Virus record (IMG/VR): IMGVR_UViG_3300037264_002692
Coordinates: 1-22,092 of that record
Length of the DNA: 22,092 nt
DNA from: a virus
Direction: 5' to 3' (one strand)
Both the position numbers and the translations under genes were made by a program. Below, piece by piece: positions 1 through 5,515 of the stretch; within the stretch, counting starts at the first letter, position 1, and each line of letters opens with the position of its first letter. Under the pieces are notes generated by a model. That model was not told where the DNA came from. It saw only the letters and a list, made by a program, of their open reading frames with translations, and searched no databases.

Positions 1-19
1 CTCCACTTTCAGATGGAAC

Positions 20-91
20 AGGCGGGGGCGGGACTTGAACCCGCGACCTTCGGCGTATGAGGCCGACGCGCTACCACTGCGCCACCCCGCT
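20..91 (-). tRNA. tRNA with CAT anticodon (Met or lysidine-type Ile)
   Basis: Read on the minus strand, this folds into a complete 72-base cloverleaf. It has a D-stem GCGC/GCGC with loop AGTGGTA, an anticodon stem TCGGC/GCCGA with loop CTCATAC (anticodon CAT), a five-base variable loop AGGTC and a T-arm GCGGG-TTCAAGT-CCCGC. The acceptor has six G-C/C-G pairs plus an A1-C72 mismatch. The anticodon stem lacks the three G-C pairs of initiator tRNA, so an elongator Met or an Ile(CAU) tRNA is likelier, although a mismatch at 1-72 is an initiator-like trait. CCA is not encoded; the 3' flank reads TGTTCCA. A TAGACT hexamer ends six bases upstream of base 1. It is the only confident minus-strand gene in the window. 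Confidence 0.9.
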
Positions 92-96
92 GGGGG

Positions 97-110
97 CAGT
101 CTACACCCGT
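97..110 (-). promoter_or_regulatory. Candidate -10 promoter element for the tRNA
   Basis: The minus strand carries ACGGGTGTAGACTG, with the hexamer TAGACT at 103-98, six bases before tRNA base 1 at 91. The same 14 bases occur on the plus strand at 537-550, before another gene. No good -35 box is visible at 17-18 bases. The promoter role is inferred from position and from recurrence of the motif. Confidence 0.45.
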
Positions 111-244
111 TGGCCGGCGGGGCGGTCGTTGAGGGTGTCGAGCCGGGCGGTCAGGAGCCGGACGGATTCTTCCAGCGTGGTGACGCGGGCGGTCAGGTCG
201 GGGGCGGTCGCATTGACGGGCGGTGGGGGTTTGCGTGGGGGCAT
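101..244 (-). CDS. Possible small coiled-coil protein (47 aa)
   Basis: A short minus-strand reading frame begins at ATG 244-242 and stops at 103-101, next to the tRNA on the same strand. The product starts MPPRKPPPP and then has a helix with heptad-spaced hydrophobics (residues about 17-41, around LEESVRLLTARLDTL), which suggests a short coiled coil. No good Shine-Dalgarno site lies close to the ATG. A TATACT hexamer at 259-254 would start transcription within about three bases of the ATG, so the message could be leaderless. The function is not recognised. The frame continues upstream through the whole next gene on the other strand, which is common in GC-rich DNA, so this may be a chance ORF. 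Confidence 0.33.
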   Translation of the reverse strand: MPPRKPPPPVNATAPDLTARVTTLEESVRLLTARLDTLNDRPAGQRV

Positions 245-253
245 GATGGGGCC

Positions 254-276
254 AGTATAGCTCCGGATGCTACACT
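254..276. promoter_or_regulatory. Back-to-back -10 elements (divergent promoters)
   Basis: The minus strand has TATACT at 259-254 and the plus strand has TGC-TACACT at 268-276, an extended -10 form. Each ends nine bases before an ATG (244 on minus, 286 on plus). Neither has a convincing -35 hexamer. Near-leaderless transcripts in both directions are inferred. Confidence 0.4.
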
Positions 277-285
277 TTGGGGGTG

Positions 286-537
286 ATGAACGTCCTGGTG
301 ACGTGCGGGGTGTGCGGGTTGGTCGAGCCGGCGGCGGGCACCGGGGCGGGACTGGCCTGCCCGCGGTGCGGGTCCCGGGCGGTCGAAACGGTGGAACTGC
401 CGGCGCGGCCGGTCTGGGTTGACGATCGGGCGGCGCGGACATGGCGGGGATGGCGGCTGGATCCGCGGGTGGACGTGGTCGGTTCGATTCGGACGGGCGT
501 GGGCGGGCTGCATTGGCCCATGACATGCGCGGTCTGA
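286..537 (+). CDS. Small zinc-ribbon protein (83 aa), function unknown
   Basis: The product has two CxxC knuckles, Cys7/Cys10 (CGVCG) and Cys25/Cys28 (CPRCG), the spacing of a small zinc ribbon. The remainder (residues 36-83) is rich in Trp, Arg and Val, with WVDDRAARTWRGWRLDP in the middle. The ATG at 286 was chosen because it follows a TGC-TACACT -10 element by nine bases. An in-frame TTG at 277 lies too close to that element to be used. GGGGG at 279-283 is the only possible ribosome site and is poorly spaced. Zinc ribbons of this kind are common in phage accessory proteins, as nucleic-acid or protein docking modules. No specific role can be given. Confidence 0.55.
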   Translation: MNVLVTCGVCGLVEPAAGTGAGLACPRCGSRAVETVELPARPVWVDDRAARTWRGWRLDPRVDVVGSIRTGVGGLHWPMTCAV

Positions 538-549
538 CGGGTGTAGACT
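520..549 (+). promoter_or_regulatory. Candidate promoter ATGACA-18-TAGACT
   Basis: ATGACA at 520-525 and TAGACT at 544-549 are 18 bases apart, a sigma70-like arrangement. It overlaps the 3' end of the previous gene and precedes the strong GGAGGAG ribosome site at 560-566. The -10 lies in the 14-base block that is repeated in reverse beside the tRNA. Confidence 0.5.
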
Positions 550-574
550 GACGGCCAACGGAGGAGTGTCCTGT

Positions 575-931
575 ATGCGCCGACTCGATCTCATGCCCTA
601 CCACGTGCTGCTGACCCGTCCCGATCCCGACCGACCCACGGTGCTGACGAAGGTCGAGACCCCCTTTGACGTGCCCGGGTCGCTCGTGGGCGTCCTGTTC
701 GGCAAAGGGGCCGACGGCCGCGAACTGCTGCGGCGGGACGCGATTGCCAAGAAAATCGAATCCGGCGGGCGGACGGTGCTGCTCGAGGAACAGGAATATC
801 AGACGCTCCTGCAGGCGTTTCGCGGGTGGGAGACGTTTGGCCGGCATGACGTCGAACTGATCCGGCGCGTCGAGGAGGCCGAGACGGTCACGGTCGCGGA
901 CATCCCGGGGAAGAAACGGCACCGGGGATGA
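575..931 (+). CDS. Hypothetical protein (118 aa)
   Basis: This is a soluble, charged protein starting MRRLDLMPYH. The ATG at 575 has GGAGGAG at 560-566, eight bases upstream, which favours it over the in-frame GTG at 566. The middle (residues about 20-75) looks like alternating short strands and helices (TKVETPFDVPGSLVGVLFG, then GRELLRRDAIAKK). The C-terminus ends in a basic tail KKRHRG. No family is recognised. Its stop overlaps the next start (ATGA at 928-931), so the two are probably translated together. It heads a group of small genes that leads into the tail fibre gene. Confidence 0.7.
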   Translation: MRRLDLMPYHVLLTRPDPDRPTVLTKVETPFDVPGSLVGVLFGKGADGRELLRRDAIAKKIESGGRTVLLEEQEYQTLLQAFRGWETFGRHDVELIRRVEEAETVTVADIPGKKRHRG

Positions 932-1179
932 GCGACCTCACGGTCATGTTGCCGCAGATGGGGACCGGCAATCGCCGGCCGGCCCGGGTCTTCACCGACG
1001 GGAAATTGCGGTGGGAGTTCGAGGCGCGGTCGGGCGCGTTGCAGGCGATGGGGGGGTTGTCGGAACCGACGACGGCCGCGCTGACGCCCCTGTTTTTCTT
1101 CCGGCAATCGGGGACGCGCTGGCAGGCGTGCGCGCTGTTTCCGTCGGGCGCGACCCAGATTTTGGCGACGGAGCCCTGA
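928..1179 (+). CDS. Hypothetical protein (83 aa)
   Basis: This small protein starts MSDLTVMLPQMG and has no signal peptide or membrane segment. It contains short beta-like stretches (ARVFTDGKLRWEF, LFFFRQSGTRWQACALF) of the kind seen in small phage structural domains. It overlaps the upstream gene by four bases (ATGA), and its stop overlaps the following ATG (TGATG), which places it firmly in a translationally coupled cluster. No family is recognised. The GC-rich reading frame with no frame conflict and the tight junctions on both sides support it as real. Confidence 0.65.
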   Translation: MSDLTVMLPQMGTGNRRPARVFTDGKLRWEFEARSGALQAMGGLSEPTTAALTPLFFFRQSGTRWQACALFPSGATQILATEP

Positions 1180-1394
1180 TGCCCGCGTCTCCCTGGCGGG
1201 CCGAATGTCCGACCTGTCACACCAGTTACACGTTTGGCCGGATCGGGATCAGCGAAGGCCGGGCGGCGGCCCAGCACACGACGGTCGGCTGCGTGGTGTG
1301 CGGCACGGCGTTTGACTGCGACGTGACCCCGACGCGCCCGTGGTCCCGGCTGTGGATGCGGGACGTCCAGATCACGACCACCCCTCGCCCATAG
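1179..1394 (+). CDS. Small zinc-ribbon protein (71 aa), function unknown
   Basis: Two CxxC pairs, Cys10/Cys13 (CPTC) and Cys38/Cys41 (CVVC), separated by 24 residues, match a zinc ribbon. A hydrophilic tail (residues 50-71) follows. The start at 1179 is fixed by overlap with the upstream stop (TGATG at 1177-1181). A longer in-frame extension back to 1011 would overlap the previous gene fully and was rejected. The stop at 1392-1394 lies inside the AGGAG ribosome site of the tail fibre gene, so fibre translation may be coupled to it. It is the second zinc ribbon in this small-gene group and may be an accessory factor; this is inference from position only. Confidence 0.65.
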   Translation: MPASPWRAECPTCHTSYTFGRIGISEGRAAAQHTTVGCVVCGTAFDCDVTPTRPWSRLWMRDVQITTTPRP

Positions 1395-1403
1395 GAGCGT
1401 CTC

Positions 1404-3770
1404 ATGCCACTGCGGATGTGGGGGCATTACATCATCCAAGACACGTTGCCCGCCGAAGATCCCGTGATCCTCGGGACGCTCTGGTACGACGATATCACCC
1501 AACTCCTGAAAGTCTGCACGGCCGTGTCGCCGTATGCGTTTACGTCGCTGGCTGGCGGCGGTGGGCCGCCTGGCACCGTCACGTCGGTGGGGATCACCGT
1601 GCCGACGCTCTTGAGCGTGAGTGGGACGCCGGTCACGACGAGCGGCACGTTCGCCGTCGTGTGGGCGGGCGTCGTCAACCGCGTCCCGTTCTTCTCGGCG
1701 GCGGCAACGTTGGCCACGTCGGCGAGTCTCGAATTCAACGGGGCGCGCCTCACTGTGACGACCGCGGTGCTCGGCAAGGCGCAGTACCGGGCCGCGTGGG
1801 ACGCGATCAACTACACCGAGCTCAAGGTGGACAGCGTCGGCGTGATGACGTTCACGGCCCAAGGCACCGCCCCGGCGTTTGTGTTCAATGAAGTCGTCAG
1901 TCTGGCGGCGGCCACGGCGGCGCACGGGGCGGTGCCCTACTCGACGGCCACCATCTTGGCCTACACGGCTGTCGGGGTGAGCGGGCAAGTCCTGACCTCG
2001 CAAGGGGCCGCCGCGCCGATCTGGACGACGCCCACGACCGGGACCGTCACGTCGGTAGCCATGACGGTCCCGACGGGGCTGTCGGTCAGCGGATCCCCCA
2101 TCACGACCTCGGGCACGCTCGCGGTCACGCTGACGGCCGGGTACATGATTCCAGGAGGGGGGAGTGCGGGGCAAGTACTACAGTCGGCTGGGGCGTCAGC
2201 GCCGACCTTCTCCACGGCGACCTATCCGGCGACGGCGACCGGCACGGGCACAATTCTCCGCGCGGATGGCACGAACTGGGTGGCGACGACCGCCACCTAT
2301 CCGACCACGATCACCGTCAATCAGGTGTTGTACGCCACGGCGACGAATGTCATTGGCAGCCATGCGAATCTCACCTTTGACAGCGCGATCCTGACGGTGA
2401 AGGCCACGGTGGCGATCGACACGTCGGCGGCGGCGGTTGCGCCGCTGACCATCAAATCGAACGCGACGACCGACGGCTACACCATCACCAACTCCGGCTT
2501 CGTTTGGAAGAACGCGGCCGGGGCCGAGATGTGGCGGATCATGGGGAGCGATCCGAATCCGGGCGCGAACAACTATGGGAATCTGTTGTGGGGGTATCTC
2601 GCGGGCGCGAACATCAGCGCGAGTGGAACCGCGACGAACAATCTCGCGCAGGGTTGGAGTGCGCTCGCATCGGCGGTGACTGGCGTTACAGGAGTCTTCG
2701 CGCAAGGCTTCACCGCGCTCTTTTCCATGACGAGCGGCAGCGCCGATGTCGTGATCGGCAGTGAGGCCGCCTATGCCGCGACGGTGAACGTCAACAACAA
2801 CGTCGTCGTTGGCGACAAAGGCGCGACATCCGCGACGGGATTGTCAGGGAACGCTCTGGTTGGCGCGAGCGCCCTCCGCTACGCGACGGCCGTCTATGAC
2901 ACCGTGGCGATTGGCAATGAAGCGGCCCGGAACGTCGTTGGCGGCGGCCAGAATACCGGCACGACGCTGAACGGCGTCTATGTCGGGATTGCGACCAAGG
3001 CCGCGACGGCGGGGCGGACGAATGAGATTGTGATCGGCCACGCGGCTGAAGGCGCCGGGGACAATACGGCGACGTGGGGCAACACGTCGATCACGAATCA
3101 CTATTTCTCCGGAGCGATTAGTGCCGGGAGTCTAACGCTGACGACCCCGCTGGCGCTCGCCTCGGGCGGCACGGCCGCCAATCTGACGGCGGCCCACGGC
3201 GCGGTTGCCTACTCCACGGCCGCTGCGTTGGCCCTCACGGCGGTCGGCAATAGCGGTGAGTTACTGACCTCGGCCGGCGCCGGCGCGCCGACATGGAGTA
3301 CCAAGAAACTCGCCGGGCTGGTCTTCCCGCTCTCGACGAACTACGTCAGCGGCACGGGGACAGCCGGCGTGGACAACACCGCTCAGACGGTCAAGACCAT
3401 TGCCATGGCCGCGAACACGTTGACGCAAGTTGGGGACCGGCTCCGGATTCGGGTGTTCTGGCGGCCGGACACCGGCACGGCCATCGTCGGCACGCTGAAG
3501 GTCAACGCCGTCACGGTCAGTCTTTCGACCTCCAGCACGGCGGCGGCCGAACTCGTGAATGAGGCGTGGCTCGAATACATCGATGCAACGCACGCCAACA
3601 TCATCGCCTACAGCGCGTCGTTGATTGACACGACGACCAGCGCGGTCAATGTCGCGTCGTTCGCGTGGGGGAGTTCGCAGGACATCATCTTCACGCAGAC
3701 TCAGATTTCCAATAACAAGATCGTCGTCTATTCCATCGTCGTGGACATCTTCCCGAAGGGGGTCGCGTAG
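1404..3770 (+). CDS. Modular tail fibre / receptor-binding virion protein (788 aa)
   Basis: The sequence is low-complexity and rich in Thr, Ala, Gly, Val and Ser, as in phage fibres. It holds two copies of a module GTVTSV..TVP..LSVSG.P.TTSGT (residues 57-85 and 213-241), a motif widely seen in phage fibres and adhesins. It also has two copies of AAHGAV.YSTA...L..TAVG.SG..LTS.GA.AP.W (172-207 and 597-632). Residues 440-550 show repeated VIG/VVG/VAIG/IVIG steps followed by A-rich turns, resembling the beta-roll of YadA-type trimeric adhesins. The C-terminal part (637-788) is less repetitive and may be a folded binding domain. AGGAG at 1393-1397 sits six bases before the ATG. Placement ahead of the terminase genes is unusual. 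Receptor binding is inferred; the precise position in the virion is unknown. Confidence 0.8.
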   Translation: MPLRMWGHYIIQDTLPAEDPVILGTLWYDDITQLLKVCTAVSPYAFTSLAGGGGPPGTVTSVGITVPTLLSVSGTPVTTSGTFAVVWAGVVNRVPFFSAAATLATSASLEFNGARLTVTTAVLGKAQYRAAWDAINYTELKVDSVGVMTFTAQGTAPAFVFNEVVSLAAATAAHGAVPYSTATILAYTAVGVSGQVLTSQGAAAPIWTTPTTGTVTSVAMTVPTGLSVSGSPITTSGTLAVTLTAGYMIPGGGSAGQVLQSAGASAPTFSTATYPATATGTGTILRADGTNWVATTATYPTTITVNQVLYATATNVIGSHANLTFDSAILTVKATVAIDTSAAAVAPLTIKSNATTDGYTITNSGFVWKNAAGAEMWRIMGSDPNPGANNYGNLLWGYLAGANISASGTATNNLAQGWSALASAVTGVTGVFAQGFTALFSMTSGSADVVIGSEAAYAATVNVNNNVVVGDKGATSATGLSGNALVGASALRYATAVYDTVAIGNEAARNVVGGGQNTGTTLNGVYVGIATKAATAGRTNEIVIGHAAEGAGDNTATWGNTSITNHYFSGAISAGSLTLTTPLALASGGTAANLTAAHGAVAYSTAAALALTAVGNSGELLTSAGAGAPTWSTKKLAGLVFPLSTNYVSGTGTAGVDNTAQTVKTIAMAANTLTQVGDRLRIRVFWRPDTGTAIVGTLKVNAVTVSLSTSSTAAAELVNEAWLEYIDATHANIIAYSASLIDTTTSAVNVASFAWGSSQDIIFTQTQISNNKIVVYSIVVDIFPKGVA
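1572..2126 (+). repeat. Two GTVTSV-type coding repeats in the tail fibre gene
   Basis: Copies lie at 1572-1658 and 2040-2126. Both encode GTVTSV, then TVP, LSVSG, a P-[VI]-TTSGT turn and a V-rich end. DNA identity is visible in the ACCGTCACGTCGGT block shared by the two copies. A separate pair encoding AAHGAV modules lies at 1917-2024 and 3192-3299. Confidence 0.75.
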
Positions 3771-3949
3771 CCGGATCCGGCTCGCCGGCCGAAAAGTGCG
3801 GTAGACTGCGGTTCGGTGGGGCTGGCGCCCCGCGGGAACTCCCGCCCTTCCTCCGGGGGGCGTGGAATTCCGGCCCTGTCGGGCTCCGATGGGCCGGGAT
3901 GGGCCTCCCAGCGAGTGCCGCCCTGCCCCTGTCTGTTCTGTGGAGGCCG
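3771..3949 (+). promoter_or_regulatory. Structured leader upstream of the small terminase gene
   Basis: This 179-base gap has no plausible gene. It holds the -10-like TAGACT at 3802-3807 without a clear -35, then hairpins GGGGC-TGGC-GCCCC (3818-3831), GCGGG-AACT-CCCGC (3832-3845) and CCGGCCC/GGGCCGG (3870-3876 with 3891-3897). A GGAGG ribosome site at 3942-3946 ends it. It could be a promoter with a structured 5' leader, or could include a packaging recognition site, since pac and cos signals often lie near the small terminase gene. The sequence does not decide between them. Confidence 0.4.
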
Positions 3950-4648
3950 ATGCCCCGTATTGGCGGGAAACCGAAAGCGACCCCGGCCGTGCCGCTCACC
4001 ACGGCCCTGCTGGGCGACCCGGCCGTTCCGGTTAACCCGTTCGCCCCGGCCGACCCACTGGCGGCCGCTCGCGCCGCCTCCAAAGAGTCCACGCTTGACA
4101 GCCTGCAGAGAGCCAAACGGCGCATCCGGAACCCGACCGGCCGGATCCGCCGGGCGAAGTTTCTCACCGAAGTCGAAGTGTTGCGGATGCAGGGCTTCAA
4201 GCCGCAGGACACCGCCGAGATTCTCGGCTGCTCGTTTCAACAGGTCAGTCTCGCCTTGCGCCAAGTCCGCGAGAACGCGGGCATCATCGACCAACTGGAC
4301 CGCATCGACAAAATCGCCATTCCGCTGGCGGTCGACAACGCCATTGTCGGGATTCTGAACGGCGATAAGGAATACTCGCTGCGCGCGCTCGATGGCCGGG
4401 GCATCTTCCGGACGCACAAGTCGATTGAGTCCCAAGTGACGAAAACGGTCCTCGAGATGCGGGTGTCGATCACGATGCCGGACCACCTGGTCGGCCGGGA
4501 CCTGCCGGTCCCACGGGCCGGGTCGATTGTCGGGGCGCCGGTCACGATCGATGCCGAACTCGTCCCGGAGCGGGCCGCCCTGCCCGCGCCCCGCCTCGTC
4601 CCGACGATGGCGGGCGGGGCCGTCGTGGGTGTGCCGGACCTGACATGA
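3950..4648 (+). CDS. terS: Probable terminase small subunit (232 aa)
   Basis: In tailed phages the small terminase recognises phage DNA and loads the large subunit. Here residues 1-66 are a Pro/Ala-rich and then basic leader. Residues about 70-108 form a helix-turn-helix-like segment (FLTEVEVLRMQGFKPQDTAE followed by ILGCSFQQVSLALRQVRE). Residues 113-160 look like the helical assembly region seen in this family, with AVDNAIVGILNGDKEYSLRA and a GIF.THKS turn. The tail after 175 is Pro/Ala-rich. The ATG at 3950 has GGAGG three bases before it, and in-frame extension upstream to 3899 lacks a ribosome site. The stop overlaps the next start (ATGA). The position shortly before the large terminase supports the call; the fold assignment is from pattern only. 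Confidence 0.72.
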   Translation: MPRIGGKPKATPAVPLTTALLGDPAVPVNPFAPADPLAAARAASKESTLDSLQRAKRRIRNPTGRIRRAKFLTEVEVLRMQGFKPQDTAEILGCSFQQVSLALRQVRENAGIIDQLDRIDKIAIPLAVDNAIVGILNGDKEYSLRALDGRGIFRTHKSIESQVTKTVLEMRVSITMPDHLVGRDLPVPRAGSIVGAPVTIDAELVPERAALPAPRLVPTMAGGAVVGVPDLT

Positions 4649-4986
4649 GGGCCTTGGTGATCATGGCGGCGTGGGCGGGGCTCATCTGGGGCGTGCTCTG
4701 GCTAATCGAACGGGACCGCATCGCCCGATCCGACCGGGCCAACGGCGGCTGGTGGCATTCAGGCGATCGACGGCGTCAACGGTGGTCTATTTGGAGGCAA
4801 ACTGACATGAGACAATGTAAACCGAACGAGCGAGGCACGAAAGAGGATCAGCAGATCGTTGAGGCGGTGGCTGAAGCCATCATCACAGTGTTGCAAGGGC
4901 CAGAGGGGCTGAAGAAGCATCGCGCGCGGCGCGACAAGGCGCAGGCGGAACACAAGGCCAAGCAGGGAGGCCCCCATGTCGTATGA
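4645..4986 (+). CDS. Small membrane-anchored protein (113 aa) with an internal start
   Basis: The N-terminus has one hydrophobic segment (residues about 4-22, MAAWAGLIWGVLWLI region) followed by basic residues, as in a single-pass membrane protein. The C-terminal half (55-113) is charged and helical, ending with Lys/Arg/Gln-rich sequence. The ATG at 4645 overlaps the terS stop. An in-frame ATG at 4807 has a better ribosome site (GGAGG at 4793-4797, nine bases away) and would give a 59-residue soluble form that lacks the membrane segment. Both products may exist. Possible roles include a spanin- or holin-like lysis factor, but nothing specific supports that. No family is recognised. Confidence 0.55.
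   Translation: MRALVIMAAWAGLIWGVLWLIERDRIARSDRANGGWWHSGDRRRQRWSIWRQTDMRQCKPNERGTKEDQQIVEAVAEAIITVLQGPEGLKKHRARRDKAQAEHKAKQGGPHVV
4793..4809 (+). promoter_or_regulatory. Internal ribosome site and start codon
   Basis: GGAGG at 4793-4797 precedes ATG 4807 by nine bases, inside the frame of the 113-residue membrane protein. It is stronger than any site at that gene's first ATG, so the true gene may be the 59-residue product or both forms may be made. Confidence 0.45.
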
Positions 4987-5302
4987 CGATGGATCGGTGA
5001 TTGTCTACGCCGAAGGCGGCCGGTTCGTCTGGGCGGGGGGGACGATCGTCTGGGAGGCGGCCGGAGCCACCGGCACGGCGCCTATGGCCGCGGCCCCAGC
5101 GGCGGCGCTGTACGCTCTGTGTATCTTCTTCGTGGACATGGCGTGGCTGGCGGCGTCCGGCTGCGGCGCCGGGGCGGTGGGCGGCGCCCTCGCCTCCGTC
5201 GGGTGGGCCGTGTTGACCGGCAACTACATCGTCGTCTCTGGGGACCTGATTTTCTTGGCCGAGTGCGTGATCGCTGGCGGCATGTATCCCCTGCCGGACT
5301 GA
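4976..5302 (+). CDS. Hypothetical membrane protein (108 aa)
   Basis: After a polar N-terminus (residues 1-35) the protein has hydrophobic stretches at about 37-58 (AALYALCIFFVDMAWLAASG), 61-82 (Gly/Ala-rich, ending LTGNYIVV) and 87-101 (LIFLAECVIAGG). This fits two or three membrane spans. Small size and several spans are compatible with a holin, but the location inside the packaging cluster and lack of an adjacent endolysin make that a guess. GGGAGG at 4966-4971 precedes the ATG well. It overlaps the upstream gene by 11 bases. No family is recognised. Confidence 0.6.
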   Translation: MSYDDGSVIVYAEGGRFVWAGGTIVWEAAGATGTAPMAAAPAAALYALCIFFVDMAWLAASGCGAGAVGGALASVGWAVLTGNYIVVSGDLIFLAECVIAGGMYPLPD

Positions 5303-5308
5303 CCGCGA

Positions 5309-5512
5309 ATGAGTCGCCCATTTGTCAGCGAGGCCCAGCGCGAGAAGTGGCAGCAATTGCTCGACGAAGGCCGGGTCACGCAGGCTCAATACGACGAACG
5401 CGACACCCTGACGGGCGACACGGCACTCCCGCCCCGTGCCGCCCCACGGGTCCGCACCGTCGGGCCGTCCCGGTCGGCCGACGCCGCCAAACTCGGCGAT
5501 CAGCGGTACTGA
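5309..5512 (+). CDS. Small SHOCT-like protein (67 aa)
   Basis: The first half (residues 3-34) reads as a short helical hairpin, EKWQQLLDEGRVTQAQYDE, which resembles the SHOCT (short C-terminal) motif LxxLxxxGxITxxEFxxxK that occurs in many bacterial and phage proteins as a small oligomer-forming element. The second half is a Pro/Arg/Ala-rich tail. There is no clear ribosome site before ATG 5309, which lies six bases after the upstream stop, so coupled translation is likely. It sits directly before the large terminase. The biological role is unknown. Confidence 0.55.
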   Translation: MSRPFVSEAQREKWQQLLDEGRVTQAQYDERDTLTGDTALPPRAAPRVRTVGPSRSADAAKLGDQRY

Positions 5513-5515
5513 CCC

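Noticed and set aside
1-20. Phage attachment site at the tRNA 3' end
   Set aside because: tRNA 3' ends are common integration sites, but no integrase or second copy of the tRNA end is visible in the window.
101-922. Long minus-strand open frame (273 aa)
   Set aside because: It lies opposite two plausible plus genes with good starts, and its content is Pro/Arg/His-rich as expected from the complement of GC-rich coding DNA. Only its last 47 codons are kept as a possible separate ORF.
888-2174. Minus-strand open frame of 428 aa
   Set aside because: It is Arg/Gly/His-rich low-complexity sequence opposite the small-gene cluster and the fibre gene. It has no ribosome site and no recognisable domain; it is a shadow of the real frames.
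4645-5302. Holin-endolysin lysis cassette
   Set aside because: Two small membrane proteins are present, but no lysozyme, amidase or spanin pair is nearby, so lysis function is not claimed.
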